From positions 744,001 through 808,000 of the forward strand of contig NW_027478400.1 of the NCBI RefSeq assembly GCF_051014685.1: a stretch of 64,000 nucleotides of DNA, written 5' to 3'. This document shows, one piece after another, positions 38,584-51,996 of this stretch. Position numbers and translations under genes: made by a program. The notes under the pieces were generated by a model, which was given only the letters and a program-made list of their open reading frames with translations, had not been told where the DNA came from and made no database searches. Origin of the DNA: Ptiloglossa arizonensis (Eukaryota; Arthropoda; Insecta; Hymenoptera; Colletidae). How positions within the stretch are numbered: the stretch's first letter is position 1; each line of letters starts with the position of its first letter.

Positions 38584-41170
38584 GTTTGAAGTTAAGGAAT
38601 GGTTGAGAAACCATAAAAATTTTCGCAGGACTGATACTCGAAACCAATAACTACAATGGCCTAGGGGAAAAATACACATACCCTTGTAATCGGGCGAGTT
38701 TCTACTTTCAGATACAACAGGAATTTCGCGAGTTCGTCAATCCGTTCGCGAGATATGGGAGTTTGAAGTTAAGGAATGCTTGAGAAACCACCAAAATTTT
38801 CGCAAGTCTGATACTCGAAACCAATAACTACAGAGGCCTAAGGGAAAAATGCACATACCTTTGTAATCGGGCGAGTTTCCACTTTCAGATGGAACAGGAA
38901 TTTCTCGAGTGCGTCATTCCGTTCGCGAGACATGGGAGTTTGAAGTTAAGGAATGCTTGAGGAACCATCAGAATTTTCGCAATTCTGATTCTCGAAACCA
39001 ATAACTGGAATGTCCTAGGGGAAAAGTACACACACCATTGTAATCGGGCGAGTTTCTGCTTTCAGATGCAACAGGAATTTTTCGAGTTCGTCAATCCGTT
39101 CGCGATATATGGGAGTTTGAAATTAAGGAATGGTTGAGAAACCATCAAGATTTTCGCAATTCTGATGCTAGAAACGAATAACTGGAATGGCCTAGGGGAA
39201 AATACACATACCGTTGTAATCGGGCGAGTTTCTGCTTTCAGATGCAACAGGAATTTCACGAGTTCGTCAATCCGTTCGCGAGATATGGGAGTTTGAAGAT
39301 AAGGAATGCTTGAGAAACAATCAAAATTTTCGCAAGTCTGATACTCGAAACCAATAACTACAAAGGCCTAGGTGAAAAACACACATATCTTTGTAATCGG
39401 GCGGGATTCTACTTTAAGATGCAACAGGAATTTCTCGAGTTCGTCAATCCGTTCGCGAGAAATGGGAGTTCGAAGTTAAGGAATGGTTGAGAAACCATTC
39501 AAATTTTCGCAATTCTGATGCTAGAAACCAATAACTACAATGGCCTAGGGGAAAATACACATACCGTTGTAATCGGGCGAGTTTCTGCTTTCAGATGCAA
39601 CAGGAATTTCTCGAGTTCGTCAACCCATTCGCGAGATATGGGAGTTTGATGTTAAGGAATGCTTGAGAAACCATCAAAATTTTCGAAAGTCTAATACTCG
39701 AAACCAATAACTACAAAGGCCTAGGGGAAACATACACATACCGTTGTAGTCGGGCGAGTTTCTATTTTCACATGCAACAGGAATTTCTCGAGTTCGGCAA
39801 TCCGTTCGCGAGATGTCGGAGTTTGAAGCTAAGGAATGGTTGAGAAACCATCAAAATTTTCGCAAGTCTGATACTTGAAACCAATAACTCCTATGGCCTA
39901 GGGCAAAAATGCACATACCGTTGTAATCGGGCGAGTTTCTGCTTTCAGATGCAACAGGAATTTCTCGAGTTCGGCAATCCGTTCGCGAGGTATGGGAGTT
40001 TGAAGTTAAGGAATGGTTGAGAAACCATCAGAATTTTAGCAATTCTGATACTCGAAACCAATAACTGGAATGGCCTAGGGGAAAAGTACACACATCCTTG
40101 TAATCGTGCGAGTTTCTGCTTTCAGATGCAACAGGAATTTCTCGAGTTCGTCAATCCGTTCGCGAGATATGGGAGTTTGAAGTTAAGGAATGCTTGAGAA
40201 ACAATCAAAATTTTCGCAAGTCTGATACTCGAAACCAATAACTGGAATGGCCTAGGGGAAAAGTACACACATCCTTGTAATCGTGCGAGTTTCTACTTTC
40301 AGATGCAACAGGAATTTCTCGAGTTCGTCATTCCGTTCGCAAGATATGGGAGTTTGAAGTTAAGGAATGGTTGAGAAACCATCAAAATTTTCGCTGGTCT
40401 GATACTCGAAACCAATAACTACAAAGGCCTAGGGGAAAAATGCACATACCTTTGTAATCGGGCGAGATTCTGCTTTCAGATGCAACAGGAATTTCTCGAG
40501 TTCGTCAATCCGTTCGCGAGATATGGGAGTTTGAAGTTAAGGAATGCTTGAGAAACAATCAAAATTTTCGCAAGTCTGATACTCGAAACCAATAACTACA
40601 AAGGCCTATGTGAAAAACACACATATCTTTGTAATTGGGCGAGTTTCTACTTTCAGATGCAACAGGAATTTCTCGAGTTCGTCAATCCGTTCGCGAGATA
40701 TGGGAGTTTGAAGTTAAGGAATGGTTGAGGAACCATCAAAATTTTCGCAAGTCTGATACTTGAAACCAATAACTCCTATGGCCTAGGGCAAAAATGCACA
40801 TACCGTTGTAATTGGGAGAGTTTCTACTTTCAGATGCAACAGGAATTTCTCGTGTTCGTCAATCCGTTCGCGAGATATGGGAGTTTGAAGTTAAGGAATG
40901 GTTGAGAAACTATCAAAATTTTCGCAAGTCTGATACTCGAAACCAATAACTACACAGGCCTAGGTGAAAGACGCACATACCTCTGTAATCGGGCGAGTTT
41001 CTACTTTCAGATGCAACAGGAATTTCACGAGTTCGTCAATCCGTTCGCGAGATATGGGAGTTTGAAGTTAAGGAAAGTTTGAGAAACCATCAAAATTTTC
41101 GCTGGTCTGATACTCGAAACCAATAACTGGAATGTCCTAGGGGAAAAGTACACACACCATTGTAATCGGG

Positions 41171-41524
41171 CGAGTTTCTGCTTTCAGATGCAACAGGAAT
41201 TTTTCGAGTTCGTCAATCCGTTCGCGATATATGGGAGTTTGAAATTAAGGAATGGTTGAGAAACCATCAAGATTTTCGCAATTCTGATGCTAGAAACGAA
41301 TAACTGGAATGGCCTAGGGGAAAATACACATACCGTTGTAATCGGGCGAGTTTCTGCTTTCAGATGCAACAGGAATTTCTCGAGTTCGTCAATCCGTTCG
41401 CGAGATATGGGAGTTTGAAATTAAGGAATGGTTGAGAAACCATCAAAATTTTCGCAATTCTGATGCTAGAAACGAATAACTGGAATGGCCTAGGGGAAAA
41501 TACACATACCGTTGTAATCGGGCG
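41171..41524 (+). repeat. Adjacent monomer pair (GTTTGAAATTAAGG type)
   Basis: Two successive monomers share GTTTGAAATTAAGG, GATGCTAGAAACG and GGGGAAAATACACATACCG. The first has the extra changes AATTTTTCGAG, GCGATATATGGG and CATCAAGATTTTC. The first type also lies at about 39,050-39,225 and 44,884-45,060. Confidence 0.7.
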
Positions 41525-43059
41525 AGTTTCTGCTTTCAGATGCAACAGGAATTTCACGAGTTCGTCAATCCGTTCGCGAGATATGGGAGTTTGAAGTTAA
41601 GGAATGCTTGAGAAACAATCAAAATTTTCGCAAGTCTGATACTCGAAACCAATAACTACAGAGGCCTAGGGGAAAAATGCACATACCTCTGTAATCGGGC
41701 GAGATTCTACTTTCAGATGCAACAGGAATTTCTCGAGTTCGTCAATCCGTTCGCGAGATATGGGAGTTTGAAGTTAAGGAATGCTTGAGAAACCACCAAA
41801 ATTTTCGCAAGTCTGATACTCGAAACCAATAACTACAGAGGCCTAAGGGAAAAATGCACATACCTTTGTAATCGGGCGAGTTTCCACTTTCAGATGGAAC
41901 AGGAATTTCTCGAGTGCGTCATTCCGTTCGCGAGACATGGGAGTTTGAAGTTAAGGAATGCTTGAGGAACCATCAGAATTTTCGCAATTCTGATACTCGA
42001 AACCAATAACTGGAATGGCCTAGGGGAAAAGTACACACACCCTTGTAATCGTGCGAGATTCTACTTTCAGATGAAACAGGAATTTCTCGAGTTCGTCAAT
42101 CTGTTCGCGAGAAATGGGAGTTTGAAGTTAAGGAATGGTTGAGAAACCATCCAAATTTTCGCAATTCTGATGCTAGAAACCAATTACTACAATGGCCTAG
42201 GGGAAAATACACATACCGTTGTAATCGGGCGAGTTTCTGCTTTCAGATGCAACAGGAATTTCTCGAGATAGTCAATCCGTTCGCGAGATATGGGAGTTTG
42301 AAGTTAAGGAATGCTTGAGAAACAATCAAAATTTTCGCAAGTCTGATACTCGAAACCAATAACTGGAATGGCCTAGGGGAAAAGTACACAAACCATTGTA
42401 ATCGGGCGAGATTCTACTTTCAGGTGCAACAGGAATTAATGGAGTTCGTCAATCCGCTCGCGAGATATGGGAGTTTGAAGTTAAGGAATGGTTGAGAAAC
42501 CGTCAAAATATTCGCAAGTCTGATACTCGAAACCAATAACTACAAAAGTCTAGCTCAAAAACACACATATCTTTGTAATCGGGCGAGTTTCTACTTTCAG
42601 ATGCAACTAGAATTTCTGGAGTGCGTTAATCCGTTCGCGAGAAATGGGAGTTTGAAGTTAAGGAATGCTTGAGAAACCATCAAAATTTTCGCAAGTCTGA
42701 TACTCGAAACCAATAACTACAGAGGCCTAGGGGAAAAATGCACATACCTCTGTAATCGGGCGAGTTTCCACTTTCAGATGCAACAGGAATTTCTCGAGTT
42801 CGTCATTCCGTTCGCGAGATATGGGAGTTTGAAGTTAAGGAATGCTTGAGAAACCATCAAAATTTTCGAAAGTCTGATACTCGAAACCAATAACTACAAA
42901 GGCCTAGGGGAAAAATACACATACCTTTGTAATCGGACGAGTTCCCAATTTCAGATGCAACAGGAATTTCTCGAGTTCGTCAATCCGTTCACGAGATATG
43001 GGAGTTTGAAGTTAAGGAATGGTTGAGAAACCATCGAAATTTTCGCAATTCTGATGCTA

Positions 43060-43335
43060 GAAATGAATAACTGGAATGGCCTAGGGGCAAAGTACACACA
43101 CCATTCTAATCGGGCGAGTCTCTACTTTCAGATGCTACAGGAATTTCTCGAGATCGTCATTCCGTTCGCGAGATATGGGAGTTTGAAGTTAAGGAATGGT
43201 TGAGAAACCATCGAAATTTTCGCAATTCTGATGCTAGAAACGAATAACTGGAATGGCCTAGGGGCAAAGTACACACACCATTCTAATCGGGCGAGACTCT
43301 ACTTTCAGATGCTACAGGAATTTCTCGAGTTCGTC
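43060..43335 (+). repeat. Left-type monomers embedded in the right half
   Basis: Two consecutive monomers carry CCATTCTAATCGGGCGAG followed by TCTCTAC or ACTCTAC, the commonest left-half signature and rare after 32.4 kb. Both also share GGGGCAAAGTAC and AGATGCTACAGG, which I do not see elsewhere. This looks like an older transfer from the left type that was then duplicated locally. Confidence 0.68.
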
Positions 43336-46300
43336 AATCCGTTCGCGAGAAATGGGAGTTTGAAGTTAAGGAATGGTTGAGAATCCCTCAAAATTTTCGC
43401 AAGTCTGTTACTCGAATCCAATAACTACAAAGGCATAGGGGAAAAACACACATATCTTTGTAATCGGGCGAGATTCTACTTTCAGATGCAACAGGAATTT
43501 CTCGAGTTCGTCAATCCGTTCGCGAGATATGGGAGTTTGAAGTTAAGAAATGCTTGAGAAACCACCAAAATTTTCGCAAGTCTGATACTCGAAACCAATA
43601 ACTACAGAGGCCTAAGGGAAAAATGCACATACCTTTGTAATCGGGCGAGTTTCCACTTTCAGATGGAACAGGAATTTCTCGAGTGCGTCATTCCGTTCGC
43701 GAGACATGGGAGTTCGAAGTTAAGGAATGGTTGAGAAACCATCCAAATTTTAGAAATTCTGATGCTAGAAACCAATAACTACAATGGCCTAGGGGAAAAT
43801 ACACATACCGTTGTAATCGGGCGAGTTTCTGCTTTCAGATGCAACAGGAATTTCTCGAGATCGTCAATACGTTCGCGAGATATGGGAGTTTGAAGTTCAG
43901 GAATGCTTGAGAAACCATCAAAATTTTCGAAAGTCTAATACTCGAAACCAATAACTGCAAAGGCCTAGGGGAAACATATACATACCGTTGTAATCGGGCG
44001 AGTTTCTATTTTCACATGCAACAGGAATTTCTCGAGTTCGGCAATCCGTTCGCGAGGTATGGGAGTTTGAAGTTAAGGAATGGTTGAGAAACCATCAGAA
44101 TTTTAGCAATTCTGATACTCGAAACCAATAACTGGAATGGCCTAGGGGAAAAGTACACACATCCTTGTAATCGTGCGAGTTTCTACTTTCAGATGCAACA
44201 GGAATTTCTCGAGTTCGTCATTCCGTTCGCAAGATATGGGAGTTTGAAGTTAAGGAATGGTTGAGAAACCATCAAAATTTTCGCTGGTCTGATACTCGAA
44301 ACCAATAACTACAAAGGCCTAGGGGAAAAATGCACATACCTTTGTAATCGGGCGAGATTCTGCTTTCAGATGCAACAGGAATTTCTCGAGTTCGTCAATC
44401 CGTTCGCGAGATATGGGAGTTTGAAGTTAAGGAATGGTTGAGGAACCATCAAAATTTTCGCAAGTCTGATACTTGAAACCAATAACTCCTATGGCCTAGG
44501 GCAAAAATGCACATACCGTTGTAATTGGGAGAGTTTCTACTTTCAGATGCAACAGGAATTTCTCGTGTTCGTCAATCCGTTCGCGAGATATGGGAGTTTG
44601 AAGTTAAGGAATGGTTGAGAAACTATCAAAATTTTCGCAAGTCTGATACTCGAAACCAATAACTACACAGGCCTAGGTGAAAGACGCACATACCTCTGTA
44701 ATCGGGCGAGTTTCTACTTTCAGATGCAACAGGAATTTCACGAGTTCGTCAATCCGTTCGCGAGATATGGGAGTTTGAAGTTAAGGAAAGTTTGAGAAAC
44801 CATCAAAATTTTCGCTGGTCTGATACTCGAAACCAATAACTGGAATGTCCTAGGGGAAAAGTACACACACCATTGTAATCGGGCGAGTTTCTGCTTTCAG
44901 ATGCAACAGGAATTTTTCGAGTTCGTCAATCCGTTCGCGATATATGGGAGTTTGAAATTAAGGAATGGTTGAGAAACCATCAAGATTTTCGCAATTCTGA
45001 TGCTAGAAACGAATAACTGGAATGGCCTAGGGGAAAATACACATACCGTTGTAATCGGGCGAGTTTCTGCTTTCAGATGCAACAGGAATTTCACGAATTC
45101 GTCAATCCGTTCGCGAGATATGGGAGTTTGAAGATAAGGAATGCTTGAGAAACAATCAAAATTTTCGCAAGTCTGATACTCGAAACCAATAACTACAAAG
45201 GCCTAGGTGAAAACACACATATCTTTGTAATCGGGCGGGATTCTACTTTAAGATGCAACAGGAATTTCTCGAGTTCGTCAATCCGTTCGCGAGAAATGGG
45301 AGTTCGAAGTTAAGGAATGGTTGAGAAACCATTCAAATTTTCGCAATTCTGATGCTAGAAACCAATAACTACAATGGCCTAGGGGAAAATACACATACCG
45401 TTGTAATCGGGCGAGTTTCTGCTTTCAGATGCAACAGGAATTTCTCGAGTTCGTCAACCCATTCGCGAGATATGGGAGTTTGAAGTTAAGGAATGGTTGA
45501 GAAACCATCAGAATTTTCGCAATTCTGATACTCGAAACCAATAACTGGAGTGGCCTAGGGGAAAAGTACACAAACCCTTGTAATCGTGCGAGTTTCTACT
45601 TTCAGATACAACAGGAATTTCTCGAGTTCGGCAATCCGTTCGCGACATATGGGAGTTTGAAGTTAAGGAATGGTTGAGAAACGATCAGAATTTTAGCAAT
45701 TCTGATACTCGAAACCAATAACTGGAATGGCCTAGGGGAAAAGTACACACACCCTTGTAATCGTGCGAGTTTCTACTTTCAGATGCAACAGGAATTTCTC
45801 GAGTTCGTCAATCCGTTCGCGAGATATGGGAGTTTGAAGCTAAGGAATGGTTGAGAAACTATCAAAATTTTCGCAAGTCTGATACTCGAAACCAATAACT
45901 GCACAGGCCTAGGTGAGAGACGCACATACCTTTGTAATCGGGCGAGTTTCTACTTTCAGATGCAACAGGAATTTCTCGAGTTCGTCAATCCGTTCGCGAG
46001 AAATGGGAGTTCGAAGTTAAGGAATGGTTGAGAAACCATAAAAATTTTCGCAGGACTGATACTCGAAACCAATAACTACAATGGCCTAGGGGAAAAATAC
46101 ACATACCCTTGTAATCGGGCGAGTATCTGCTTTCCGATGCAACAGGAATTTCTCGAGTTCGTCAACCCATTCGCGAGATATGGGAGTTTGATGTTAAGGA
46201 ATGCTTGAGAAACCATCAAAATTTTCGAAAGTCTAATACTCGAAACCAATAACTACAAAGGCCTAGGGGAAACATACACATACCGTTGTAATCGGGCGAG

Positions 46301-46429
46301 TTTCTATTTTCACATGCAACCGGAATTTCTCGAGTTCGGCAATCCGTTCGCGAGATATGGGAGTTTGAAGTTAAAGAATGGTTGAGAAACCATCAGAATT
46401 TTCGCAATTCTGATACTCGAAACCAATAA

Positions 46430-48975
46430 CTGGAACGGCCTATGGGAAAAGTACACACACCATTGTAATCGAGAAAGTTTCTACTTTCAGAGGCGACAGG
46501 AACTTCTCGAGTTCGCCAATCCGTTCGCGAGATATGGGAGTTTGAAGTTAAGGAATGGTTGAGAAACCATCACAATTTTCGCAAGTCTGATACTCGAAGC
46601 CAATAACTACCATGGCCTAGGGGAAAAATGCACATACCTTTGTAATCGGGCGAGTTTCTACTTTCAGATGCAATAGGAATTTCTCGAGTTCGTCAATTCG
46701 TTCGCGAGATATGGGAGTTTGAAGTTAAGGAATGGTTGAGAAACCATCAAAATTTTCGCAATTCTGATGCTAGAAACGAATAACTGGAATGACCTAGGTG
46801 AAAAGTACACACACCATTGTAATCGGTAGACTTTCTACTTTCAGATGCAACCGGAATTACTCGAGTTCGTCATTCCGTTCGCAAGATATGGGAGTTTGAA
46901 GTTAAGGAATGGTTGAGAAACCATCAAAATTTTCACTGGTCTGATACTCGAAACCAATAACTACAAAGGCCTAGGGGAAAAATGCACATACCTTTGTAAT
47001 CGGGCGAGTTTCCAGTTTCATATGCGACAGGAATTTCTCGAGGTCGTCATCCCGTTCGCGAGATATGGGAGTTCGAAGTTAAGGAATGGTTGAGAAACCA
47101 TCCAAATTTTCGCAATTCTGATGTTAGAAACGAATAACTACAATGGCCTAGGGAAAAATACACATACCGTTGTAATCGGGCGAGGTTTTGCTTTCAGATG
47201 CAACAGGATTTTCTCGAGTTCGACAATCCGTTCGCGAGATATAGGAGTTTGAAGTTAAGTATTGCTTGAGAAACATTCAAAATTTTCGCAAGTCTGATAC
47301 TCGAAACCAATAACTACAAAGGCCTAGGTGAAAAACACACATATCTTTGTAATCGGGCGAGTTTCTACTTTCAGATGCAACAGGAATTTCTCGAGTTCGT
47401 CAATCCGTTCCCGAGATATGGGAGTTTGAAGTTAAGGAATGGTTGAGGAACCATCAAGATTTTCGCAATTCTGATGCTAGAAACGAATAACTGGAATGGC
47501 CTAGGGGAAAAGTACACACACCATTGCAATTGGGCGAGTTTCTACTTTCAGATGCAAGAGGAATTTCTCAAGATCGTCATTCCGATCGCGAGATATGGGA
47601 GTTTGAAATTAAAGAATGTTTGAGAAACCATGAAAATTTTCGCTGGTCTGATACTCGAAACCAATAACTGGAATGTCCTAGGGGAAAAGTAAACACACCA
47701 TTGTAATCGGGCGAGTTTCTGCTTTCAGATGCAACAGGAATTTCTCGAGTTCGGCAATCCGTTCGCGAGATATGGGAGTTTGAAGTTAAGGAATGGTTGA
47801 GAAACCATCAGAATTTTAGCAATTCTGATACTCGAAACCAGTAACTGGAATGGCCTAGGGGAAAAGTACACACACCCTTGTAATCGTGCGAGTTTCTACT
47901 TTCAGATGCAACAGGAATTTCTCGAGTTCGTCATTCCGTTCGCAAGATATGGGAGTTTGAAGTTAAGGAATGGTTGAGAAACCGTCAAAATTTTCGATGG
48001 TCTGATAATCGAAACCAATAACTACAAAGGCCTAGGGGAAAAATGCACATACCTTTGTAATCGGGCGAGTTTCCAGTTTCAGATGCAACAGGAATTTCTC
48101 GAGTTCGTCATGCCGTTCGCGATACATGGGAGTTCGAAGTTAAGGAATGGTTGAGAAACCATCCAAATTTTCGCAATTCTGATGCTAGAAACCAATAACT
48201 ACAATGGCCTAGGGGAAAATACACATACCGTTGTAATCGGGCGAGATTCTGCTTTCAGATGCAACAGGAATTTCTCGAGTTCGTCAATCCGTTCGCGAGA
48301 TATGGGAGTTTGAAGTTAAGGAATGGTTGAGAAATCATCAAAATTTTCGCAAGTCTGATACTCGAAACCAATAACTGGAACGGCCTAGGGGAAAAGTACA
48401 CACACCATTGTATTCGGGCCAGTTTCTACTTTCAAATGCAACAGGAATTTCTCGAGTTCGCCAATCCGTTCGCGAGGTATGGGAGTTTGAAGTTAAGGAA
48501 TGGTTGAGAAACAATCAAAATATTCGCAAGTGTGATACTCGAAACCAATAACTGGAACGGCCTATGGGAAAAGTACACACACCATTGTAATCGAGAAAGT
48601 TTCTACTTTCAGAGGCGACAGGAACTTCTCGAGTTCGCCAATCCGTTCGCGAGATATGGGAGTTTGAAGTTAAGGAATGGTTGAGAAACCATCACAATTT
48701 TCGCAAGTCTGATACTCGAAGCCAATAACTACCATGGCCTAGGGGAAAAATGCACATACCTTTGTAATCGGGCGAGTTTCTACTTTCAGATGCAATAGGA
48801 ATTTCTCGAGTTCGTCAATTCGTTCGCGAGATATGGGAGTTTGAAGTTAAGGAATGGTTGAGAAACCATCAAAATTTTCGCAATTCTGATGCTAGAAACG
48901 AATAACTGGAATGACCTAGGTGAAAAGTACACACACCATTGTAATCGGTAGACTTTCTACTTTCAGATGCAACAG
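46430..48975 (+). repeat. Right-half block bounded by a 425-bp direct repeat
   Basis: About 46,430-46,855 recurs at 48,552-48,975 (offset 2122 bp, 12 monomers). Shared rare changes are CCTATGGGAAAAG, ATCGAGAAAGTTTC, AGAGGCGACAGGAACTTC, CTCGAAGCC and ATCGGTAGACTTTC. The intervening monomers are diverged right-type copies; no gene is present. Confidence 0.8.
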
Positions 48976-49940
48976 GAAATAATCGAGATCGTCAATCCGT
49001 TCGCGAGATATGGGAGTTTGAATTTAAGGGATGCTTGAGAAACCATCAAAATTTTCGCAAGTCTGATACTCGAAACCAATAACTGGAACGGCCTAGGGGA
49101 AAAGTACACACACCATTGTAATCGGGCCAGTTTCTACTTTCCAATGCAACAGGAATTTCTCGAGTTCGCCAATCCGTTCGCGAGGTATCCGAGTTTGAAG
49201 TTAAGGAATGGTTGAGAAACCATCAAAATTTTCGCAAGTCTGATACTCGAAACTAATAACTACTATGGCCTAGGGCAAAAATGCACATACCGTTGTAAGC
49301 GGACGAGTTTCTGATTTCAGATGCAACAGGAATTTCTCGAGCTCGTCAATCCGTTCGCGAGATATGGGAGTCTGAAGTTAAGGTATGGTTGAGAAACCAT
49401 CAAAATTTTCGCAATTCTGATGCTAGAAACGAATAACTGGAATGACCTACGTGAAAAGTACACACACCATTGTAATCGGTAGACTTTCTACTTTCAGATG
49501 CAACAGGAAATAATCGAGATCGTCAATCCGTTCGCGAGATATGGGAATTTGAATTTAAGGAATGCTTGAGAAACCATCAAAATTTTCGCAAGTCTGATAC
49601 TCGAAACCAATAACTGGAACGGCCTAGGGGAAAAGTACACACACCATTGTAATCGGGCCAGTTTCTACTTTCAAATGCAACAGGAATTTCTCGAGTTCGC
49701 CAATCCGTTCGCGAGGTATCGGAGTTTGAAGTTAAGGAATGGTTGAGAATCCATCAAAATTTTCGCAAGTCTGATACTCGAAACTAATAACTACTATGGC
49801 CTAGGGCAAAAATGCACATACCGTTGTAAGCGGACGAGTTTCTGGTTTCAGATGCAACAGGAATTTCTCGAGTTCGTCAATCCGTTCGCGAGATATGGGA
49901 GTTTGAAGTTAAGGAATGGTTGAGAAACCATAACAATTTT
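48880..49940 (+). repeat. Tandem 3-mer HOR, 531 bp x 2
   Basis: GGTAGACTTTC at 48,947 and 49,478, GGAATTTGAATTTAAGG / GGAGTTTGAATTTAAGG, ACTGGAACGGCC, ATCGGGCCAG and GTAAGCGGACGAG recur 531 bp apart. The two copies run about 48,880-49,410 and 49,411-49,940. Differences include CTAGGTG/CTACGTG, TATCCGAG/TATCGGAG and CTTTCCAATG/CTTTCAAATG. Confidence 0.82.
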
Positions 49941-51996
49941 CGCAAGTCTGATACTCGAAACCAATAACTACAAAGCCCTAGGGGAAAAATACACATACCT
50001 TTGTAATCGGGCGAGGTTCTACTTTCAGATGCAATTTGGAATTTCTCGAGTTCGTCAATTCGTTCGCGAGATATGGGAGTTTGAAGTTAAGGAATGGTTG
50101 AGAAACCATCAAAATTTTCGCAATTCTGATGCTGGAAACGAATAACTGGAATGACCTAGGGGAAAAGTACACACACGATTGTAATCGGTCGACTTTCTAC
50201 TTTCAGAAGCAACAGGAAATAATCGATTTCGTCTATCCGTTCGCGAGATATGGGAGTTTGAAGTTAAGGAATGCTTGAGAAACCATCAAAATCTTCGCAA
50301 GTCTGATACTCGAAACCAATAACTACAAAGCCCTAGGGGAAAAATACGCATACCATTGTAATCGGGCGAGTTTATACTTTCAGATGCAACAGGAATTTCT
50401 CGAGCTCGTCAATCCGTTCGCGAGATATGGGAGCTTGAATTTAAGGAATGGTTGTGAGGCCATCACAATTTTCGGAAGTCTGATACTCGAACCAATAACT
50501 ACTATGGCCTAGGGCAAAAATACACATACCTTTGTGATCGGGCGAGTTTATACTTTCAGATGCAACAGGAATTTCTCGAGCTCGTCAATCCGTTCGCGAG
50601 ATATGGGAGCTAGAATTTAAGGAATGGTTGTGAGGCCATCACAATTTTCGGAAGTCTGATACTCGAACCAATAACTACTATGGCCTAGGGCAAAAATACA
50701 CATACCGTTGTAATCGGACGAGTTTCTGGTTTCAGATGCGACAGGAATTTCTCGAGTTCGTCAATCCGTTCGCGAGATATGGGAGTTTGAAGTTAAGGAA
50801 TGGTTGAGAAACCATCAAAATTTTCGCAAGTGTGATACTCGAAACCAATAACTGGAATGGCCTAGGGGAAAAGTACATATACCATTGTAATCGAGCGAGT
50901 TTATACTTTCAGATGCAACAGGAATTTCTCGAACTCGTCAATCCGATCGCGAGATATGGGAGTTTGAAGTTAAGGAATGGTTGAGAAACCATCAAAATTT
51001 TCGCAAGTCTGATACTCGAATCCATTAACTGGAATGGCCTAGGGGAAAAGTACACATACCATTGTAATCGGGCGAGTTTATACTTTCAGATGCAACAGGA
51101 ATTTCTCGAGCTCGTCAATCCGATCGCGAGATATGGGAGTTTGAAGTTAAGGAATGGTTGAGAAACCATCAAAATTTTCGCAAGTCTGATACTCGAAACC
51201 AATAACTGGAATGACCTAGGGGAAGAGTACACACACCATTCTAATCGGCGACTTTCTAGTTTCAGATACAACAGGAATTTCTCGAGTTCGTCAATGGGTT
51301 CCCGAGATATGGGAGTTTGAAGTTAAGGAATGCTTGAGAAACCATCAATATTTTCACACGTCTGATACACGAAACCAGTAACTACTATGGCCTAGGGCAA
51401 AAATGCACATTCCGTTGTAATGGGGCGACTTTCTGCTTTCAGATGCAACAGGAATTTCTCGAGCTCGTCGATCCGTTCGCGAGATATGGGAGTTTGAAGT
51501 TAAGGAATGGTTGAGGAACCATCAAAATTTTCGCAAGTTTGATACTCGAAACCATTAACTACCATGGCCTAGGGGAAAAATGCACATACCTTTGTAATCG
51601 GGCGAGTTTATACTTTCAGATGCAACAGGAAATAATCGAGTTCGTCAATCCGTTCGCGAGATATGGGAGTTTGAAGTTAAGGAATGCTTGAGAAACCATC
51701 AAAATTTTCGCAAGTCTGATACTCGAAACCAATAACTGGAATGGCCTAGGGGAAAAGTACACACACCATTATAGTGGGGCGAGTTTCTACTTTCAGATGC
51801 AACAGGAATTCCTCGAGTTCGTCAATCCGTTCGCGAGATATGGGAGTTTGAAGTTAAGGAATGGTTGAGAAACCATCAAAATTTTCGCAATTCTGATGCT
51901 AGAAACGAATAACTGGAGTGACCTGGGGGAAAAGTACACACACCATTGTAATCGGTCGAGTTTCTACTTTCAGATGCAACAGGAAATAATCGAGTT
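49940..51996 (+). repeat. Diverged monomers with two single-monomer duplications
   Basis: About 50,355-50,530 and 50,531-50,706 are near-identical neighbours sharing TTTATACTTTC, GAGCTCGTC, GGTTGTGAGGCC, TTTTCGGAAG and a 1-bp deletion in CTCGAACC (step 176 bp). About 50,885-51,061 and 51,062-51,238 share CCGATCGCGAG (step 177). The AATTTGG monomer near 50,033 is the partner of the one at 28,460. Confidence 0.78.

Larger units (their letters stand above)
38408..38584 (+). repeat. Representative 177-bp monomer, near consensus
   Basis: This copy is close to the consensus I derived by eye and serves as a reference. From TTTGAAG as position 1: dyad with GAGA loop at 15-30; AAAATTTT at 32-39; ACTCGAAACC around 53-61; CCTAGG palindrome at 76-81; a short CA run at about 90-98; TAATCGGGCGAG at about 103-114; TTTCTACTTTCAGATGC at about 115-131; CTCGAG at 143-148; TCGCGA at 162-167; ATGGGAG ending the unit. 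It differs from the consensus at a few bases, for example CAACTCTG for CAAGTCTG, GAACAC for GTACAC, and ATTCCTC for ATTTCTC. Confidence 0.9.
37480..38780 (+). repeat. Diverged monomers, mostly near consensus
   Basis: Ordinary right-type monomers with scattered private changes (GAGTTAAGAGACGG near 37,714, AATTTTTCGGATTCG near 37,830, GGAGTTAAGAGATGGC near 37,880). I see no duplication longer than a monomer or two and no gene. Confidence 0.7.
38780..46430 (+). repeat. Mosaic of displaced multi-monomer duplications
   Basis: Shared rare variants link distant monomers. CAGATGGAACAGG with GAGTGCGTC and GAGACATGGG occurs at 38,891, 41,896 and 43,665 (offsets 3005 and 1769 bp: 17 and 10 monomers). 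About 39,010-39,650 matches 44,845-45,480 (offset 5835), including CGGGCGGGATTCTACTTTAAG. About 40,680-41,370 matches 44,393-45,083 (offset 3713). Upstream, 40,260-40,500 matches 44,150-44,390 at offset 3890, so one monomer differs between the copies. Confidence 0.78.

Noticed and set aside
38408..38584. tRNA or 5S rRNA-derived repeat with internal promoter boxes
   Set aside because: I saw no A-box/B-box pair with correct spacing, no tRNA-like cloverleaf and no 5S core; the only stable-looking stem is the 6-bp dyad.
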